Below are positions 26,379 to 33,760 of a DNA stretch of 48,690 nt, in pieces (position 1 is the first letter of the stretch; each line of letters begins with the position of its first letter). Position numbers and translations under genes: made by a program. Below the pieces are notes generated by a model that was not told where the DNA came from, ran no database searches, and saw nothing but the letters and a program-made list of their open reading frames with translations. This stretch comes from Arthrobacter sp. ISL-65 (GTDB lineage: Bacteria; Actinomycetota; Actinomycetes; Actinomycetales; Micrococcaceae). The stretch is from contig NZ_JAGGPN010000027.1 of the NCBI RefSeq assembly GCF_018613795.1, positions 1 through 48,690 of the forward strand, given 5' to 3'.

Positions 26379-26648
26379 ATGTCGGTCCGAATTGACGAAC
26401 TGTTTGAAAATTTGCCCCTCGTTCTGGGGGTCACCGACCTGACGCGCATCCTGGGTAAAGACCGGGCAACGGTGTACCGGTGGCTGAAGAAGGGCGAGAT
26501 TCCCGGTGTTCTCGTCGACACGACGTGGGTCATTTACCGGGACGAAGTGCGAGACTACCTGCTGAGCAGGCACAACCAGGCCGGTGGCGCTCCTCATGCG
26601 AGCCCCTCCGGCGACGGCCAACCGGAGGCCGAGTCTCCTTCAGCGTAA
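26379..26648 (+). CDS. excisionase/MerR-like HTH protein
   Basis: 89 residues from ATG 26379, with AAAGGA about 11 bp ahead. The sequence LGVTDLTRILGKDRATVYRW followed by LKKGEIPGVLVDTTWVIYRD is a winged helix-turn-helix of the excisionase (HTH_17) family. Such proteins bind DNA as small architectural factors or regulators. The tail is Pro/Ser/Glu-rich and probably disordered. It is divergent from the zinc-ribbon nuclease gene, with 190 bp between them, and could control it; there is no integrase nearby to support a role in excision. Confidence 0.8.
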   Translation: MSVRIDELFENLPLVLGVTDLTRILGKDRATVYRWLKKGEIPGVLVDTTWVIYRDEVRDYLLSRHNQAGGAPHASPSGDGQPEAESPSA

Positions 26649-26695
26649 GCTGCCGCGCCGGGACAAAGCCCTTACCGCCCTCATAAGATGACCGC

Positions 26696-27154
26696 ATGAG
26701 CCGCGAAGAAGATCCCCCAGCCGCCGACCCCGCGTTCGAAGCCGCCTACCAGGCCGCCCAGAAGAGCCTCAGCGAAGGCGGCATCCCGGTCGGAGCAGCG
26801 CTGGCCCGAGACGGTGTGGTCATCGCCAGCGGACACAACGAACGGATCCAAAATGGCGACCCGATCGCGCACGTGGAAATGTCGGCCCTCCGCGCAGCCG
26901 GCCGGCCGAAGAGCTACCGGGACACCACGCTCTACACCACCCTCGCCCCCTGTGCCATGTGCACCGGGACCATCATCCAGTTCAAAATCCCCCGCGTGGT
27001 GGTCGGGGAAGCGCGCACGTTAGACGGTGAATTCGACCTTCTCCGATCCCGCGGCGTTGACGTGGTGGTCCTGGATGACCAGCGCTGCGTGGACATGATG
27101 CGCACCTTCCAGTACAGCAACCCTGACCTGTGGGCGGAGGACATCGCCGAGTAG
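26696..27154 (+). CDS. nucleoside/cytosine deaminase family protein
   Basis: 152 residues of the cytidine deaminase-like fold. The zinc site is complete: H59-V-E61 supplies the ligand and proton donor, and P-C86-A-M-C89 the two cysteines. The arrangement (AHVEMSALRAAG ... LYTTLAPCAMCTG) and the end FQYSNPDLWAEDIAE resemble fungal-type cytosine deaminases and related bacterial purine/pyrimidine deaminases. It would hydrolyse an amino group from a base in the cytoplasm. It starts 48 bp after the HTH gene; cotranscription is possible. Confidence 0.88.
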   Translation: MSREEDPPAADPAFEAAYQAAQKSLSEGGIPVGAALARDGVVIASGHNERIQNGDPIAHVEMSALRAAGRPKSYRDTTLYTTLAPCAMCTGTIIQFKIPRVVVGEARTLDGEFDLLRSRGVDVVVLDDQRCVDMMRTFQYSNPDLWAEDIAE

Positions 27155-27248
27155 CGCTGTGATGCCCTCGTGCAAAGTGCTGCGGAAGCCGCAATCATTG
27201 CCCCGGTCTAGCCTTGGGGTAGGAAGCAGTGACGATGAGGAGACCTTC

Positions 27249-27317
27249 GTGACCAGCCCGAGCCATGACTCCCAGGACCCCCGCGCGTACTTCATCATCC
27301 GGGATCTTGCTGCCTGA
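27249..27317 (+). pseudogene. truncated 22-codon start of an unknown gene
   Basis: GTG at 27249 has a good GAGGAG ribosome binding site and begins VTSPSHDSQDPRAYFIIRDL, then stops at 27317. Good initiation signals with so short a frame suggest that only the 5' end of a gene was kept, just before the opposing NUDIX gene. Confidence 0.4.
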
Positions 27318-27329
27318 ACGCTGCCTTGC

Positions 27330-27809
27330 TCAGGACCCGCCCAGCTTCCCGAGGTACTCGGCAAGGGCATCGAGGATCGGTACCTGCCCCTTCGCGAGTT
27401 TGCTGCGCGCCTCGGACTCTCTGAACCATCTGGCATCGTCGATTTCGGGATATTCCCGGACAACACCGGAACCCTTTGGCCATTCCAGCGGGAACGTGTT
27501 GCTGGTGATGTGCTCTGGACGGAAATCCGATTCGGCGGCAAACGCGGTGATGACCTTCCTCGAAGGCTGCCGGAAAGCGCCCAGCTCAACGTAGTCCGCC
27601 TGAGGCGCTGGCGTCCCGATTTCTTCGGCGAACTCCCGCAGCGCGGCCACCAGAGAGTCCTCCCCGTCGAGGTATATTCCCTTTGGAATTGTCCAGGCGC
27701 GGGTGTCCATGCCGGTCCAGTGAGGGCCACCATTATGGGCGATCCAAACCTCCAAGTGCCCTTTTAGGCTCCGCCGATACAGCAGAATGCCTGCGCTGCG
27801 AACTGTCAT
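27330..27809 (-). CDS. NUDIX hydrolase
   Basis: 159 residues from ATG 27809. The NUDIX box is present, beginning at G in IPKGIYLDGEDSLVAALREF and continuing AEEIG (GX5EX7REUXEEXGU, with small variations: G-I-Y-L-D-G-E ... REFAEEIG). The N-terminus SAGILLYRR and the WTIPKG segment fit NTP pyrophosphohydrolases related to diadenosine polyphosphate hydrolases. It cleaves a nucleoside diphosphate linked to another moiety, probably in housecleaning. It converges with the fragmentary gene at 27249 and has a chimeric open frame behind it on the other strand. Confidence 0.88.
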   Translation of the reverse strand: MTVRSAGILLYRRSLKGHLEVWIAHNGGPHWTGMDTRAWTIPKGIYLDGEDSLVAALREFAEEIGTPAPQADYVELGAFRQPSRKVITAFAAESDFRPEHITSNTFPLEWPKGSGVVREYPEIDDARWFRESEARSKLAKGQVPILDALAEYLGKLGGS

Positions 27810-27848
27810 ACGCCCTCCACATCCCAAGGCTATAGAGATTGCGGGTTC

Positions 27849-28391
27849 TTGTCCTGCAGTGGCGGCATCCTGCAGCGGCGCCGTGAGGACGCGCGGGCGG
27901 GCACCCTCGCCGCGGCCTACCATGACGGCCTGGCGGTGCTCCCAGGCTGGCAGACTCCCCCGCGGGCTGAGGCTGACGAGGCACGGTGGCACGACCGGCT
28001 CAAAGCCCTGGTCGCGTACCGTGAGGCCGGCAACGACTGGCCGCGCCACAAGGCCGTCATCACAGTGTGGGAACTGTCGCTGAACGGCGGATCTATGGGA
28101 TGGGTTACCACAGCAGTCATGCCTACGCGGTTGTTCCCCTTCTTCTGGTTGGGGCAGGCGCGGGTGTGGACGCAAGTGCACTGGCTCGACGGGCAGCACG
28201 AATACCTCCAAGAGGACTATGGTCCCGACTGGCCTGCTGCGGAGGAACTGCGGGACGGGTACTTTGTCACCTCCCATCCTCGAACCCACCTCGACTTCAG
28301 ATTCGACGCAACAGCCGTTACCGGTCCCGACTGTGATCGGCTCTGGGCGGAGTTAGAACATGGCGTGGAGCCGTACAACCGGAATACGTAG
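27849..28391 (+). pseudogene. chimeric ORF: helicase-associated-domain piece joined to an unknown C-terminus
   Basis: The first 70 residues (LQRRREDARAGTLAAAYHDG ... RWHDRLKALVAYREAGNDWP, RHKAVIT) match helicase-associated (HA) repeats of an actinobacterial family. After KAVIT, where the family normally continues toward the next HA repeat, the sequence becomes unrelated (VWELSLNGGSMGWVTTAVMP ... GVEPYNRNT). There is no good start codon or ribosome binding site. I read this as two gene fragments joined near 28065. The second part may be the C-terminal end of an unidentified protein. Confidence 0.6.
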
Positions 28392-28500
28392 CTCTCCCCC
28401 GGAAACCTAAGCCGGTACGGAAAGTGTCGCGTTGCGGAGTCCGCGTGCCATAGACGGCCGAAGCATCGAGCGTGGATGGGCGCGGGAAAGCCATGCCTAT

Positions 28501-29310
28501 TTAAGAGGACTGTGATGCTGAATTGGCTGCGATCTGGAGCGGATCCAGGGGTGCGCGGTTCAGGAGCGAGGCGATGGTGTCTGTGGTGCTTTCGAGGAAT
28601 CCGAAGGACGCAGCGGAATGGATGGACACCAGCATGTCGGGCTGGAACGGCAAGAGATCCGCTGCTGCTAGTGACTTCCTGAGCTCCGACAGAGTTCCGG
28701 GCTGGTAGTTGGCGCCTACTTGGTCCGCTACTTGCTGGGCCGAAATGGCCCGCATTGCAGCCAAGTTATAGATGCGTCCCGCATGCTTCTGCGGGGCTAG
28801 GGCGATGTTGGCGGCTGCTTCGGCCAGGTCCTGCCGGGCGATTGCTGCCACTCCGCGGTTCCCGAGGGGTGCGGTGATTACCCCTTCATCAGGAGTGAGT
28901 AGTTGCCCGATGAGTTCGGCGTAGAGGCCGTTGCGCAGGATCGTCCAGGGGATCGATCCCTCCTGGAGGCGTCGCTCCGTCCAGCGGTGGGCAAGGGCGA
29001 AGCCGAGGTGATCTCCGTGATCAGCCAGGCTGGTGTAGATGATATGGGCCACGCCCGCTTTTTCGGCGGCTGTGATGAGGTTCTGGTGGCGGGCGATCAC
29101 CACGTCATCTTCCGCAGTGCCGGCGGAGACAAAGACCAGCGTCGCTACGTCATCGAGGGCAAGAGTCTGAGGATCATCGAAATTCAGGGTCCGCGCGTGC
29201 GTGCTGCCATCTGGGTTGCGGGTTCCTCCGGTGACGTCCGCTCCGCGGGTTTTGAGGTGTCGGAGAATGGCTTGGCCGAGCTGGCCGGAGATTCCGGTCA
29301 CGAGGATCAT
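28501..29310 (-). CDS. NmrA-like NAD(P)-binding oxidoreductase (YtfG-type)
   Basis: 269 residues of the atypical SDR/NmrA group. The Rossmann motif TGISGQLG lies at residues 5-12. A FVSAGTAEDD segment and the HIIYTSLADHG active-site region follow, as in NAD(P)H:quinone oxidoreductase 2. The substrate loop ILRNGLYAEL is also typical. The enzyme probably reduces quinones or related electrophiles. It is divergent from a HxlR-type regulator 82 bp away, the same arrangement as ytfG/ytfH, so control by that regulator is likely. Confidence 0.88.
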   Translation of the reverse strand: MILVTGISGQLGQAILRHLKTRGADVTGGTRNPDGSTHARTLNFDDPQTLALDDVATLVFVSAGTAEDDVVIARHQNLITAAEKAGVAHIIYTSLADHGDHLGFALAHRWTERRLQEGSIPWTILRNGLYAELIGQLLTPDEGVITAPLGNRGVAAIARQDLAEAAANIALAPQKHAGRIYNLAAMRAISAQQVADQVGANYQPGTLSELRKSLAAADLLPFQPDMLVSIHSAASFGFLESTTDTIASLLNRAPLDPLQIAANSASQSS

Positions 29311-29392
29311 TGGAGAGTTCTTCTTTCGGATGGTTCTTCTTGGTAACTAGACTCATCGTCTGTAACCAGCACAGACTGCACAAGGAGGCACA
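29311..29392. promoter_or_regulatory. divergent promoter between NmrA-like and HxlR genes
   Basis: The gap contains GGTAACTAGACTC and TGTAACCAGCACAG, two related GTAAC-centred half sites about 20 bp apart, upstream of both genes. HxlR-type regulators usually bind such short repeats in the shared promoter. A strong AAGGAGG at 29382 serves the hxlR-like start. Confidence 0.45.
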
Positions 29393-29809
29393 TTGCTGTC
29401 ACAGAGGCACATTGAAGTAACTCCCCTGCTCGAGCCATGCGGTAAACCAGGACATGTGGATTGCGGGATTCGCGATGTGCTGGACCGGATCGGGGACAAA
29501 TGGTCCGTGCTGGTCATCGTTGAGCTCTCATCCGGGGCCCGGAGGTTCCGTGAGCTGCAGCGCTCCATTGAGGGGATTTCTCAGCGCATGCTGACGCTGA
29601 CCGTTAGGCGTTTGGAACGGGACGGCCTTGTGACCAGGACCGTCTATCCAACGGTGCCACCCCAGGTCACGTACCAACTGACGGGACGTGGAAGCAGCCT
29701 GACCCATCTCTTGAGGCAACTCGCCGACTGGTCCTTGGAACACAAGGAAGACATTGGACGGTCCCGCGAGATGTACGACAACGAGAACCCCGGGCAAACG
29801 ATCCGGTAG
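29393..29809 (+). CDS. HxlR-type transcriptional regulator
   Basis: 138 residues from TTG 29393, 4 bp after AAGGAGG. The winged helix core is the HxlR family: CGIRDVLDRIGDKWSVLVI, ELSSGARRFRELQRSIEGIS, QRMLTLTVRRLERDGLVTR and VTYQLTGRG. The cysteines near residues 16 and 24 could serve as a redox or electrophile switch, as known in YodB/HypR-type members; that is inference. It is divergent from the NmrA-like oxidoreductase, its probable target. Confidence 0.9.
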   Translation: MLSQRHIEVTPLLEPCGKPGHVDCGIRDVLDRIGDKWSVLVIVELSSGARRFRELQRSIEGISQRMLTLTVRRLERDGLVTRTVYPTVPPQVTYQLTGRGSSLTHLLRQLADWSLEHKEDIGRSREMYDNENPGQTIR

Positions 29810-29913
29810 CAGGCAGGGCTCTTTTCGGGCCGCCTTCGGCGCGCCGGTCCCGGTCGGACCTTTGCCTGGCGACCTCTCACAGGTTGCGGAGCAATTCCCC
29901 TGTAGGTGGCAGG

Positions 29914-30186
29914 ATGGGTCCCGTGGCGACGACGAGACGGAACTCAGCCCCCAGCCAGGAGTGGGTGCTCATGTACCGCGGCGGTCTCACCCGCGGACAG
30001 ATCGCGAACCTGGTCGGAGCCGAACCGAAGACCGTCGCCTACCACCTGCGCATCGCCCGCGCCGCCGACCCGCAGCTGCAGAAGAGTTGGCCTGATTTGT
30101 CCGGATCAGGTCGGAACGGTACAGGCACAACAGTTGTTATTAACCTTTCGGTTGGCGGGCGGAAGTCACAAAGAGTCTGGCCTTAA
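29914..30186 (+). pseudogene. N-terminal fragment of a helicase-associated-domain family gene
   Basis: Starts MGPVATTRRNSAPSQEWVLM, then YRGGLTRGQIANLVGAEPKT and VAYHLRIARAADPQLQ, a helix-turn-helix N-terminus of the same family whose HA-repeat part appears at 27849. After about residue 58 (30088) it changes to unrelated sequence and stops at 30186, overlapping the end of the MerR gene. A second, shorter N-terminal fragment lies at 35159. Only the DNA-recognition-like front remains here. Confidence 0.65.
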
Positions 30187-30521
30187 GAGAGGTGGGCGAG
30201 AATAGCTTGACGCTGCCGGCTAATAGTCTCGAGTTGCGTGTCAAGTTCTGCCGCTCGGCCGTTCAGGTGCGTTCGTAGTTCTGCGCACATTTCGAGGTCA
30301 GGAGTGCGTCCACGGGCGCAAGGGAGGTACTGGCGGATGGCGTCAGAGTCGAGGCCCGCGGCATACAAACCCTGAATCTGAGCCACGATGAGTGGAGCAT
30401 CATCGGAGTACACGCGGTATCCGCTGCACGTACGTCCGGGGATGAGAAGGCCCTGCTCTTCGTAGTAGCGAAGCGCCCGCCGGCTTACACCTGTTTGCTC
30501 GGATAGCTTCCCGATCAGCAT
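30183..30521 (-). CDS. MerR-family transcriptional regulator
   Basis: 112 residues from ATG 30521, with AAGGAA 8 bp upstream; a longer frame starts at 30554 but lacks this signal. The N-terminus is the MerR winged helix (MLIGKLSEQTGVSRRALRYY, EEQGLLIPGR, GYRVYSDD), followed by a coiled-coil dimer helix near the C-terminus (LDTQLETISRQRQAIL). Only one cysteine pair region (C...C around residues 68-78) is present, so a metal is not an obvious ligand. It is divergent from the alpha/beta hydrolase gene and almost certainly controls the long-spacer promoter between them. Confidence 0.9.
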   Translation of the reverse strand: MLIGKLSEQTGVSRRALRYYEEQGLLIPGRTCSGYRVYSDDAPLIVAQIQGLYAAGLDSDAIRQYLPCARGRTPDLEMCAELRTHLNGRAAELDTQLETISRQRQAILAHLS

Positions 30522-30543
30522 CCGCGATTCCTTCCTGAACCAA

Positions 30544-30574
30544 TTGACCTTCACGCTGACGTGACCCCTTAGGG
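30544..30574 (+). promoter_or_regulatory. MerR-type promoter with 19-bp spacer and central palindrome
   Basis: TTGACC (30544) and TTAGGG (30569) are separated by 19 bp, the stretched spacing typical of MerR-activated promoters. Within the spacer lies TCACG-CTGA-CGTGA, a 5-bp inverted repeat placed as MerR operators are. The hydrolase ATG follows at 30584, so the transcript would have almost no leader. Confidence 0.65.
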
Positions 30575-30583
30575 TCGTTGCCT

Positions 30584-31198
30584 ATGAACATAACAACGCA
30601 CGCCCGCCCGGCTCATTCCATCCAGCGCGTCATCATCATCCACGGGTACGCCGCAGCACCTGATGCACACTGGTTCCCCTGGCTCCAAAGCGCACTCCAG
30701 GCTGAAGGCATCAGCGCTACAGTGGTCACTCTCCCTACCCCCGCTGCTCCGCAAGCTGCTGCCTGGGAGGGCGCTGTCAATGCTGAACTTGGAGTGCCTG
30801 ATGGGAGAACGGTAGTAGTGGCGCATTCTCTCGGAGCCATCACTGCACTCCGCGTGCTCGCGGCGCTTCCGGAGCCATGGGAGCTCGGCGGTCTTGTGCT
30901 GGTAGCCGGTTTCACTGGGCCACTGGAAGCATTGCCGGTACTCGACGGTTACCTCGCAACTGACGTGGACGTTGAACGCATAGCAAGGAATATCCGTGAG
31001 CGAGCAGTCATCCGCTCTGATACGGACCTTTTCGTGCCGACGGCATCATCTGATGACCTCGCTAAGCGCCTCGACGCGCAGCTGTATGTTCAACAAGGCG
31101 CCGGACACTTTTTGGCAGAAGACGGCGTGACAAGCCTGCCAGCTGTTCTGGACCTCGCACGCATCAGATCAGGCGGCCCGGTAGGGGATCCCCTCTAG
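30584..31198 (+). CDS. alpha/beta hydrolase of the RBBP9/YdeN group
   Basis: 204 residues from ATG 30584. The fold begins VIIIHGYAAAPDAHWFPW, with the nucleophile elbow VVAHSLGA (Ser in place of the G-x-S-x-G centre, first Gly replaced by Ala), an acid region near SDTDLFVP and the catalytic His in GAGHFL. Small serine hydrolases of this group are common but poorly characterised; substrates are probably short esters. Control by the divergent MerR regulator is likely. The protein is soluble with no signal peptide. Confidence 0.88.
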   Translation: MNITTHARPAHSIQRVIIIHGYAAAPDAHWFPWLQSALQAEGISATVVTLPTPAAPQAAAWEGAVNAELGVPDGRTVVVAHSLGAITALRVLAALPEPWELGGLVLVAGFTGPLEALPVLDGYLATDVDVERIARNIRERAVIRSDTDLFVPTASSDDLAKRLDAQLYVQQGAGHFLAEDGVTSLPAVLDLARIRSGGPVGDPL

Positions 31199-31447
31199 CG
31201 GGACGATATACGGGCCGCCCTCTTTCGGGACGTTTTTGAGTTCACCACCAAAAAACCGCACCAGAGCGGGTAGTGGTGTGAGATCCGCCAAGCCAGGGGC
31301 CTGGTCTCAGTCCGCGGAAGTACCGGCCTGGCCGCAGACCAGGCTCAGTGTTGGAAATATCGAACAAATCCGTCTTCTCAGTGGAATGTTCGAAATCCTG
31401 GCGAGGCGTTGCCGCGGCGCCAGCCTGTACCGGACCGCCTGGCCCTC

Positions 31448-31732
31448 TCAAATCCTCCGCCGGGAAAAGATCCCCCGCCTTCCGCCCGTTGCGGCAGCGA
31501 AGACTCCCAGCACAATGACGGATCCCAGGATGGCCAGCAGCCAGGTCCGGAGGTTGAAGAAACTTCCGAGGCCGCCGCCGAAGATGAGCGAGCCGATCCA
31601 CCCGCCGAGGATCGCCCCGACCACGCCCAGGAGCAGGGTCACCAGCCACCCGCCGCCCTCCCGTCCGGGAAGGATGGCCTTCGCGATCGCTCCAGCGATC
31701 AGGCCGAGAACGAGAAATCCGAGGATTCCCAT
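31448..31732 (-). CDS. GlsB/YeaQ/YmgE-type stress membrane protein
   Basis: 94 residues. Three Gly-rich transmembrane segments (MGILGFLVLGLIAGAIAKAI, WLVTLLLGVVGAILGGWIG, WLLAILGSVIVLGVFAAA) with the conserved LPGREGGGW loop identify the transglycosylase-associated protein family, small inner-membrane proteins linked to general stress. The extra C-terminal GGRRGIFSRRRI is basic. It is beside a CsbD remnant, another stress marker, on the opposite strand. Confidence 0.88.
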   Translation of the reverse strand: MGILGFLVLGLIAGAIAKAILPGREGGGWLVTLLLGVVGAILGGWIGSLIFGGGLGSFFNLRTWLLAILGSVIVLGVFAAATGGRRGIFSRRRI

Positions 31733-31844
31733 GACACACTTCTTTCTAGTCAGTCAGCTACAAGCCGGCCATCACCGGCCATACTCTGAGTATGCTCAGC
31801 GTGCTTAGCAACTGACAAGCATCCATGATTGGATGAATTAGTAA

Positions 31845-31991
31845 GCCGCCGAGAAGCTTGGCGGCAAGGGCAAGGAAGCCGCCGGTTCGGCCACGGGCGA
31901 TGAGAGCCTGAAGGCCGAAGGCAAAGGCGACCAGGCCAAGTCAGATGTGAAACAGGCCGGCGAAAAGGTCAAGGACGCATTCAAGAAATAG
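31845..31991 (+). pseudogene. csbD: CsbD-like stress protein missing its start
   Basis: The frame encodes AAEKLGGKGKEAAGSATGDE, SLKAEGKGDQAKSDVKQAGE and KVKDAFKK, the body of a CsbD-family protein. An in-frame TAA lies directly before the first alanine codon, and no start codon is available; the usual 8-10 N-terminal residues are gone, replaced by ATTGGATGAATTAGTAA. A strong terminator still follows at 32010. The gene was probably decapitated by a recombination event near 31840. Confidence 0.8.
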
Positions 31992-32009
31992 CTGCCAGAC
32001 ACAAATCAG

Positions 32010-32040
32010 AAGGGGTGCGGTCCAGCGGACCGCACCCCTT
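32010..32040. terminator. strong hairpin terminator after the CsbD remnant
   Basis: A perfect 14-bp stem (AAGGGGTGCGGTCC / GGACCGCACCCCTT) with loop AGC, 18 bp after the CsbD stop. It ends in TT only, but the A-tract/T-tract at the stem base makes it a good bidirectional terminator. Confidence 0.85.
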
Positions 32041-32407
32041 CATGCGTCCCTAAGACGCCGTCAAGAACCTTCTTCCATACGCTGTTCCAGGGAGTCGTCA
32101 GCGGAGATAATTGGAACAGAATCGCCGGAGCTGGGCCAGCGTCACTGCTTTGAGTGGAGGTCACCGAAGGCCAACTACTGCAGATCGTCATGGACCGGGT
32201 TGGGCTCCGGGACTCGCTTAGGCTGCTTTTTGGGCGGTTAGCATTCATTGCACGCCAAGGCGCATTGTCGCGCATGTGCAGCGACCCGAGCCCGGCGCCC
32301 CTCCCGCACCGTGGTCCCCGGTTCGCAAGAGGCCGGGGACCACATCACCCGCGCTGCGACGGGGATTTCGTCAGCACTTGGTGCCCGCTACCTGTGATGG
32401 GACTGCA
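32041..32407. other. noncoding stretch
   Basis: No gene is firmly supported. A short frame near 32154 (GTG, VEVTEGQLLQIVMDRVGLRD) has a GGAGGT-like sequence beside it but fades after about 45 codons and may be a fragment. Confidence 0.35.
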
Positions 32408-32677
32408 GTGGATCAGGCGACGATCTTTGGCTACGCCTTCGGATACTTGGCGACAATGGTCGCCGTTTTCTTCATGTTTCTTCCTGTGTTCGGCGTCTTT
32501 GGGCTGCTCCTGCTCCTGGCAGGCGCAATGCAGCTGGTACTCCTCCTGCTGAAGGCCATCGGTGTCGGTCTGTACCGGGGCGCAACAGTGCTGTGGAGGA
32601 ATCTGACCAGATGGGGCAGGACGCTCCTGGACAGACGCCACGAAGGTCCAAGAGACGAACAGCTGATGCCCCGCTGA
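32408..32677 (+). CDS. small membrane protein, 89 residues
   Basis: GTG 32408 begins VDQATIFGYAFGYLATMVAV; a slightly earlier in-frame GTG at 32379 is possible. Two hydrophobic segments (FGYLATMVAVFFMFLPVFGV and GLLLLLAGAMQLVLLLLKAI) are followed by a basic tail (RNLTRWGRTLLDRRHEG), suggesting a two-helix membrane protein with a cytoplasmic C-terminus. Not assigned to a family. It converges on the frameshifted HTH gene at 32682. Confidence 0.6.
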   Translation: MDQATIFGYAFGYLATMVAVFFMFLPVFGVFGLLLLLAGAMQLVLLLLKAIGVGLYRGATVLWRNLTRWGRTLLDRRHEGPRDEQLMPR

Positions 32678-32681
32678 CGCG

Positions 32682-32950
32682 TCAGGAGTCCATTGGATCT
32701 TCGCTGGGCTCGCCCGCGGCGATGCGTTCTGCGGTCCGGCGGTAAGCCTCGGCGATGTAGTCTTCGATGTCCGCAGCCCCAATGCCCACATACCCCTGCC
32801 GCCGACCTGGAAACGGCGAAGATCACCCGAACGAAGCAGCGCCCGGATCTGGCTTTCGGACACGTTCAGCTCCTCCGCGGCCTGCTCAATGGTCAGGAAG
32901 CGGCGGCGTGTGCGGGGCTCGTCAGTCACTGCAGCATCGTATGCGGGCAT
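32682..32950 (-). pseudogene. excisionase-like HTH protein, one-base frameshift
   Basis: Starts MPAYDAAVTDEPRTRRRF at 32950, then LTIEQAAEELNVSESQIRAL, LRSGDLRRFQVGGRG, a HTH_17 helix-turn-helix. The frame then departs. One frame over, the expected continuation IGAADIEDYIAEAYRRTAER, IAAGEPSEDPMDS reaches a stop at 32682. A single base is missing just after GGRGMW, so the intact form would be 89 residues. Proteins of this sort in Micrococcaceae are small DNA-binding regulators. Confidence 0.8.
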
Positions 32951-33005
32951 GGTCAAGCCGCTAACCGCGACGGGCCCTTTGAGGAGGCGGAACTAACTGG
33001 CCCCA

Positions 33006-33203
33006 TCACGCGTGCTTGGCCGACAGGACGTACCAACGGTCACAGGCCAGCACGGCGTAGGCAGACGCCGTCTTGATCAGCTGGGAGACGTAGAGTTCAC
33101 GGGCCGGCGCCGGGCGCTGCAGCTTCTGCGAGGCGCAGCCGACCAGCCCTATCGTGCAGACACCAGTCGACGTCGACAACTTGCTGGCCGTATGAGTGCT
33201 CAT
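33006..33203 (-). pseudogene. second DUF6884-like copy, C-terminally truncated
   Basis: From ATG 33203 the protein reads MSTHTASKLSTSTGVC, then GLVGCASQKLQRPAPARELY, VSQLIKTASAYAVLACDRWY, VLSAKHA and a stop. It matches the 20.3-kb copy closely through SAKH and then ends, where that copy continues for about 85 residues. Unlike that copy it has no 4-bp duplication after RELYV. The truncation point marks another recombination junction. Confidence 0.75.
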
Positions 33204-33760
33204 ACCCGGAAACATGCGTAGACGACGCAGACCGGTGGTCCGGCGTCCAGCTGATCTGTTGGAGGCGACACCTGCGTAGGTGAGTAGCCAGGCACGCACA
33301 AAGTCAGGTATCGGCCACTGATGCCTGGCCCGAACGACCAGTGTTGAATGGAAGCGAAGCAGCCCTTCATGCCCCGCCGCGGGGGGCTAACCGGCTGCTT
33401 CACCACTTCCCGCGCGCGGTGCGCTCGGGCTTTGACCGGGCCGACGACGAACTGAAGCCTTCTGAGACCGGGGCTTTGGTACCCCAGCCGTCGCCGGCCC
33501 TTGGATCAGGCCACCGGGGGTCACGAATCCATGACGATGCCGCCAGCGGCGCAAGTGCGCCGATCTTAGGTGGCATTGGAGATATTGCTAAATACTGCTG
33601 ATCGAACTGCGGTCGGCTTACTTTTCCCAGTCCGGGAGGCTCTGCAACATATTTCCGTATTGTTCGGATTAGTGCCGGGCAGCCTGCCGGGTGATCAGGA
33701 TCGGAACAATCTTCTTTGCGGTCCCCCGAGCAAAAATCCCTTCGAGACCGTCCCTGCTGG
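33204..33760. other. noncoding stretch
   Basis: No supported gene or hairpin. Open frames here run opposite one another without family-like sequence or initiation signals. Confidence 0.4.
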
